Source of the DNA: Gyromitra esculenta
Lineage: Eukaryota; Ascomycota; Pezizomycetes; Pezizales; Discinaceae
Reading direction: 5' to 3'
Assembly: GCA_038503075.1 (NCBI GenBank)
Contig: JBCAML010000009.1
Location: 1,612,001-1,676,000 of the forward strand
DNA: 64,000 nucleotides
Part shown: piece by piece, positions 59,507 to 64,000 of the stretch
How the letters are laid out: each line of letters begins with the position of its first letter
Numbering within the stretch: the first letter of the stretch is position 1
Position numbers and translations under genes: made by a program
The notes under the pieces: model-generated
Databases searched by the model: none
Seen by the model: the letters and a program-made list of their open reading frames with translations, nothing else
What the model was told of the DNA's origin: nothing

Positions 59507-62500
59507 ATTGAATGAAATTACTGAACACTGTTCACAACAGTCTTTATGAGGTTGGTAGATATGCTAATAATGCGATGCCTTTCTTTATATAATAAGCACC
59601 TGGAGACTGGCGAGGTCTGACTTTATACACAATATTCTGAAAGCCCAGCTACAGCGCGCAAACTGCGGCCATATATTATTATCCCATATTCTTCCGATGT
59701 GCACGGAACAAGAGAGAGACACGAGGCCGTAGGTAGTGTGCTGGGTGCTCAGTGCTCAGCCAGGGGTATTGGGGACCCCACTTGGGGTGACGCTCAGCAC
59801 ATCCCAAGGGATCGGTATTTGCAGCTGCAGGGCTAGAGTTCGGGATAGGCATCGTGAGGCGAGGCTGGCGGGCGCTGAACCTGGTGCAAGGTCAAAAAAA
59901 GCACGACGTCGCCGCAATTCGCACAGTATTACAGACCTTGCAGGGAATCTTGCGCTACCCAAGGAATATATATCACCCACGTTAATGTTATCTGCTATTG
60001 GGAGTTCCGGTTCTCAGGGTGACACCTGTGGAGGGGGGGAGGATTCACGTTGCAACGCTGATGCTTGTTGATGAGGAGGCTTTTGAGATGACCCCCGACA
60101 GCACCCTCCCTCCCTCCTACATCCGTTTTTTCTTGAAGGATAAAATCTCGTCTTTTTTTTATCACTGATTCGGATCATTTGTTGATTTGCGGATGGCTTC
60201 TCCATCCAATAAAGTACTCTTCTTTCCATATTCCTTTTACCCTACTCTAGCACGTACGCAGAACACGCCGGAAACGCTGCGCAAGTCATCTTCCCTGCTC
60301 CCTTTTTCTTTTCTTAGGCAAACAAAATCGAGATATAAGCACTGGATCCGATCTTGAACTCATTGGTGCTGATTCGTCGTGACCCTGCATATTCTTAACC
60401 CCATCAGATCAGGTGCTACGTACTTGTTTATATTGTAGTTACTGTATTGTTTCCCCGCGTGGCATCCCACGCGGTTTGGCCGGCAGTTCAAGGCATTCGC
60501 GAAGGAAAAACCGATGGCTTGGAACGATGTCGGTAATTAGCAGGTTCCAAGTTTTCAAAATGCGGACCGGTTGCTTCCACGAGAGCCCTACTACCACTAT
60601 TCGAGAGGTTGCTTGTATTGTTCTATCCCCACTCTTATGATGTTGGTCTTTTCTCAATTCTCCTGCCCAGATTGGTGATGATAATCAGAAAACTAATGAT
60701 CCTCGCCTGGGGTTTATCTTTTGAGGGTCTATGACCACTGTTGGAGAAGAGAAAAAGTGATGATAGCATGCCCGTATTCCCTTCCCCCCCTAGCAATGCT
60801 TGCCAAACAGGATTCTAGCTAGCTAGCTAGCCCCCGGAGATGGGATCTTCTTTTCTATTTGCCGCACCGTTTACCGTTTAATACTAGAGTACCTCCAGAA
60901 AAATTTGCTTGCTTGCTTGCCTGAGTCAATCGAGACAGTTAACGCTCAGCCCGCAAAGTGGCTATTCCTACCGACTGCCGATTGTTCACAAAAAAGTTCC
61001 TATGTGTCGGCAGTCAAGATTCATGGAGGCATTGCCCCAGCTTATACGCCCAATTAAATCTCACCTACAATCAAAGGGGCTACCTATTATGCGCTCTGGT
61101 CCCCACGGCACAGGCCATGCAAAGATCTGTTTCTTCGCAGCGAGCCGCCTCATGGTCCTGAGTCCGAGCGTTCGCAGGCGAGGAATATCAAAAATGGGCT
61201 CAACCGATGGCCCTCCCCCAGTCATGGTATTATTAGTTTGGTTTCAGATGTATGTGTCTTGATGGTATCGTTGTCTGACAACTCCGATTATCAACACTTG
61301 GGATACACAGGAGAACTGGAAAGGAAATCCCATAAAGAACAATTTACAAAAGAAAGAAAAGAAAAAAAGAAAGAAAAAAGCAAATAGCCATCGGGGAAAC
61401 GGGGAACGGGAAAGACATTTTGCACTTGCATGTATGTTACTAACCCTCCCCCCGCCCCAAACTTAAGATATATTTTCGAACAGATAAGGGATTCCCCTGA
61501 GTTTACTGGAGAAATTTACGCTGCAGTGACAGCATACCATCTGCCGTGTGGCTGTCGATGGCTGTGTTGAGAACAGTTAAATTTTTATCGACCAACGGGG
61601 ATAAGGAGGTATTCAATTCTAGCAGGCAGGCAACATAGCATCATCGTCAACAATAAAAATTGCTTCGTGGGTCTTTCCGTCAGCCTCACATGACCAATTA
61701 TTCTCTGGTCATCGCAGCCTCGACAGCATAGCTTAATGTATTTTGATTATTTTATCACAAGGCCAAATGCCCGAAGCCTGCGTGATATTGGTGGCAACAG
61801 CTTATTTGTTGAGATAATTTTGTAACCTACACATTAACGTCGTATGGTATTGGCTGAGGGGCGATTCTTGATGCTCAATTCAACCAGTGATAGTTGGCGA
61901 AAGGAAAACCAAAGGTGTGTTCGCTGGATCCACTCATGACCTATAATTTGATAACTTCTTTGGAAAACCAAAAAAATTCCCCAGAAAGGATTGTAACGGA
62001 CTATCAATGAAGGATTGACAGGGGCTATTCCCTAATTACTCAGATAAGGCTTTTTTTCTCTTCGTTTCCCTCTGGGAATAATCCATGTTTCCGATCATAA
62101 TACATTGATCCCTTTCTTGCTAAATAACTGGCTTCCTTGCTAATGTCATCAAGGTGCTGTCCTGTGGGGGTCTGGGACCTATTTAATTCAGTGAATCAAT
62201 ATATAGATGAATCGGGACTCTCTATCCTTTCTTAAACCCTTTTAGACTGTTATCTTGGGGAAGTTCGCCACGAACTACTGCCACGAAAGAAAAAGCTCAT
62301 AGTGTTGCATCTTACTAGAAAGGCGGGGGTTTCGGTTTTTTTCCTGCTGCTGCGGTGGGGTGCCGTGATAAGTGGTGAGAATCAAATTTCCACACTCTGC
62401 ATTCGGTAGCTTGCAGAAGTCTCTTTAGTGTTGAGGTAAGTCGGTGGCTTATCTCGGGGAGTATCGTATGTGGTTCCGCCACCCATAACACGGTCTGAAT

Positions 62501-63363
62501 ACGATACCAAGGTATTTCGGATACCTTCTTCCAGGATAAACTGAGTGACTGAAAAAGTTCACCCTATATCGTGCTTTGTCCCCCAGCATTTCATTATCTG
62601 GAGGAAGGCGAATTCTCTCCCTGCAGGCGCAGGAGATTAAAGTAGAAGGATGAAGCGTAATCGACGTCAAGAATATAGACGCCTCAGAGTCTTTGATTCA
62701 CGATGTACTGCCAACGGATTAACTAGGCCCATCTCTTTCTGCCTTTTTTTTTTCCTTCATAAGAATGGGTTCTGGACGGTAAAACATACGAGGTATCAGA
62801 TGGCATTGACACGGCATTGCCCAATGTTGCGGACCCTGAAATAAAAAAACTCAGGTACAAAATAATGATCGGAACTAAGTTCGTTTTCCAATTTTCGCGC
62901 AGGCCAACAGCTGGTATTTCTAGTTAGCAACGCTGGCTTGTGAAAAAAAAAACTTCGACGCAAGGTGACGGTATGGAGGAAAGAGGAACCCGGCTGCCTG
63001 GTGACTGGTGCGGACCCTGTCTGATCTTCGCCCACGATTCCCCACAACCAAAGCTTTGGTGCCTTCTCGACCACACCGGCACTTGGACCAAACGTATCTA
63101 ACCGAGCGAGGTGGCCAGGTACTGCCGTCTAAGCTTATCCAGACCAGACCTGATTGTGATATTTTTGGAAAGCTGAGGATACGAAATATGGAACTTGGAC
63201 AAACCATTTCCGCGGAGGAACAGTGGATAGGTAGATGGTAGCTGGGATAAGGCTTTTTTATTTTATTTTATTTTTTTCTGGTATTGATCTTTCTTTTTTT
63301 ATTTTTTTTTGCTGCTTGTTTGCTTGCATTGCACGTTGCGACCAACATCGACCTCACTTCGCG
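59507..63363. other. intergenic region, 3.9 kb
   Basis: It lies between the divergent P450 and BMT2 genes. Open frames at 59736-60071 and 60909-61262 have no domain. A GCTAGCTAGCTAGC tract occurs near 60816. T-rich tracts (63253-63311) lie just upstream of the BMT2 ATG and may belong to its promoter. Confidence 0.45.
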
Positions 63364-64000
63364 ATGGCACGAGTAAAGAAGCAGAGACGAACAGGATCGA
63401 TCCTCCTATCTCGACATCGTAACGCCTCGGGAAGAGACAGCGCGTCTCTCGTGACTCATGCTCCTCGCTCCGCCACCACGTCAGCTCTGTCATCCAAGGT
63501 CGGAAGAACTGTTATTCGGAATCATCATACTTTGCAAAAAAGGTTGTCGCAGGCCTTGGCTAGAAATGACGTCGAAACTGCAAGGACAGTGCAAGCGGAG
63601 ATCGAAGTAAACGGTGGTCTCAAAAAATACCAACGAGCAAGTGTACGTTCACGATCTCACGATGTTCAACGATGGTTGTTAAAATTTTTTTTGCTGAAAG
63701 CGCGTCATTGCAGGTTTGTGGTCAGTCGAGCCAGCGTGGAGGCGATTCATCGAAAATCCTTATCGACTGGATCGGAGAAATTCGGCGGTCAACTTCAAAA
63801 TTAAAGTCGGATTTGTCCGACAACACCGTCGGCCACGCCACTGGACAAAAGTTGCGGCTCCTAGAAGTGGGAGCTTTGAGTCCGGATAACGCTTGCTCAA
63901 TGTCGCCAATGTTTGACGTGAAGCGAATTGACCTCAACTCGCGACATCCGAGTATCGAGACGCAAGATTTCATGGAACGACCGGTCCCCGAGCACGACAG
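63364..64000 (+). CDS. BMT2: 25S rRNA adenine-N1 methyltransferase Bmt2, 3' end missing
   Basis: Exon 1 is 63364-63642; exon 2 starts at 63714 and runs off the window. The protein opens with a basic, nucleolar-type N-terminus (MARVKKQRRTGS). A helical stretch follows (TLQKRLSQALARNDVETART), then GGLKKYQRAS joined across the 71-nt intron to VCGQSSQRGGDSSKILIDW. Next is the SAM-binding strand LRLLEVGALSPDNACS and the Bmt2-type block RIDLNSRHPSIETQDFMERP. Family knowledge: yeast Bmt2 (YBR141C) makes m1A2142 in 25S rRNA, in the nucleolus. About 190 residues are visible; the catalytic C-terminal part is beyond the edge. No stop or frameshift is seen. Confidence 0.9.

Overview
This window looks like nuclear DNA of a filamentous ascomycete. 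Genes are compact and broken by short GT..AG introns, mostly 43-190 nt. Several families are typical of Pezizomycotina: a C2H2 regulator with a fungal_trans domain, an F-box protein with an adjoining Cys cluster, an Avt1-type vacuolar transporter, and a PTS2 peroxisomal thiolase with CCTCGG promoter sites. I lean towards an early-diverging class such as Pezizomycetes, because the intergenic DNA is long and full of small inverted-repeat elements, but that is inference.

Layout. 1-702: Vps68/TMEM50-family membrane protein, minus strand, 3' end cut by the window edge. 1.8-4.0 kb: F-box gene with an in-frame TAG, followed by a decayed 3' remnant. 5.1-10.1 kb: three unrecognised genes. 11.7-15.0 kb: eight-exon C2H2/fungal_trans transcription factor. 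15.8-17.1 kb: unrecognised acidic/Pro-Ser-rich protein. 18.9-20.6 kb: protein with an ASX-homology (DEUBAD) domain. 22.4-23.4 kb: MMtag-domain protein with an RD/SR tail. 26.1-28.6 kb: Avt1-like transporter. 34.3-35.8 kb: 3-ketoacyl-CoA thiolase. 42.8-45.9 kb: divergent MED6 / MOD5 pair. 46.3 kb: initiator tRNA-Met. 57.5-59.5 kb: cytochrome P450. 63.4 kb to the end: BMT2 25S rRNA methyltransferase, cut by the window edge.

Exon joins were worked out by hand. For most genes the summed exon lengths are a multiple of three and the join restores a family motif. Three gene-poor blocks (28.6-34.3, 35.8-42.8 and 46.3-57.5 kb) hold a diverse set of short non-autonomous inverted-repeat elements, a 60-bp-period minisatellite and decayed coding fragments. 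The palindrome TACATGTA occurs at least 12 times outside coding exons.

The genes do not form one pathway. They are a housekeeping mix: vacuolar sorting and transport, beta-oxidation, Mediator, tRNA and rRNA modification, and chromatin. The observations most worth following are the fungal ASX-like protein, the two candidate starts of MOD5 (mitochondrial versus cytosolic), the interrupted F-box gene, and the inverted-repeat element families.
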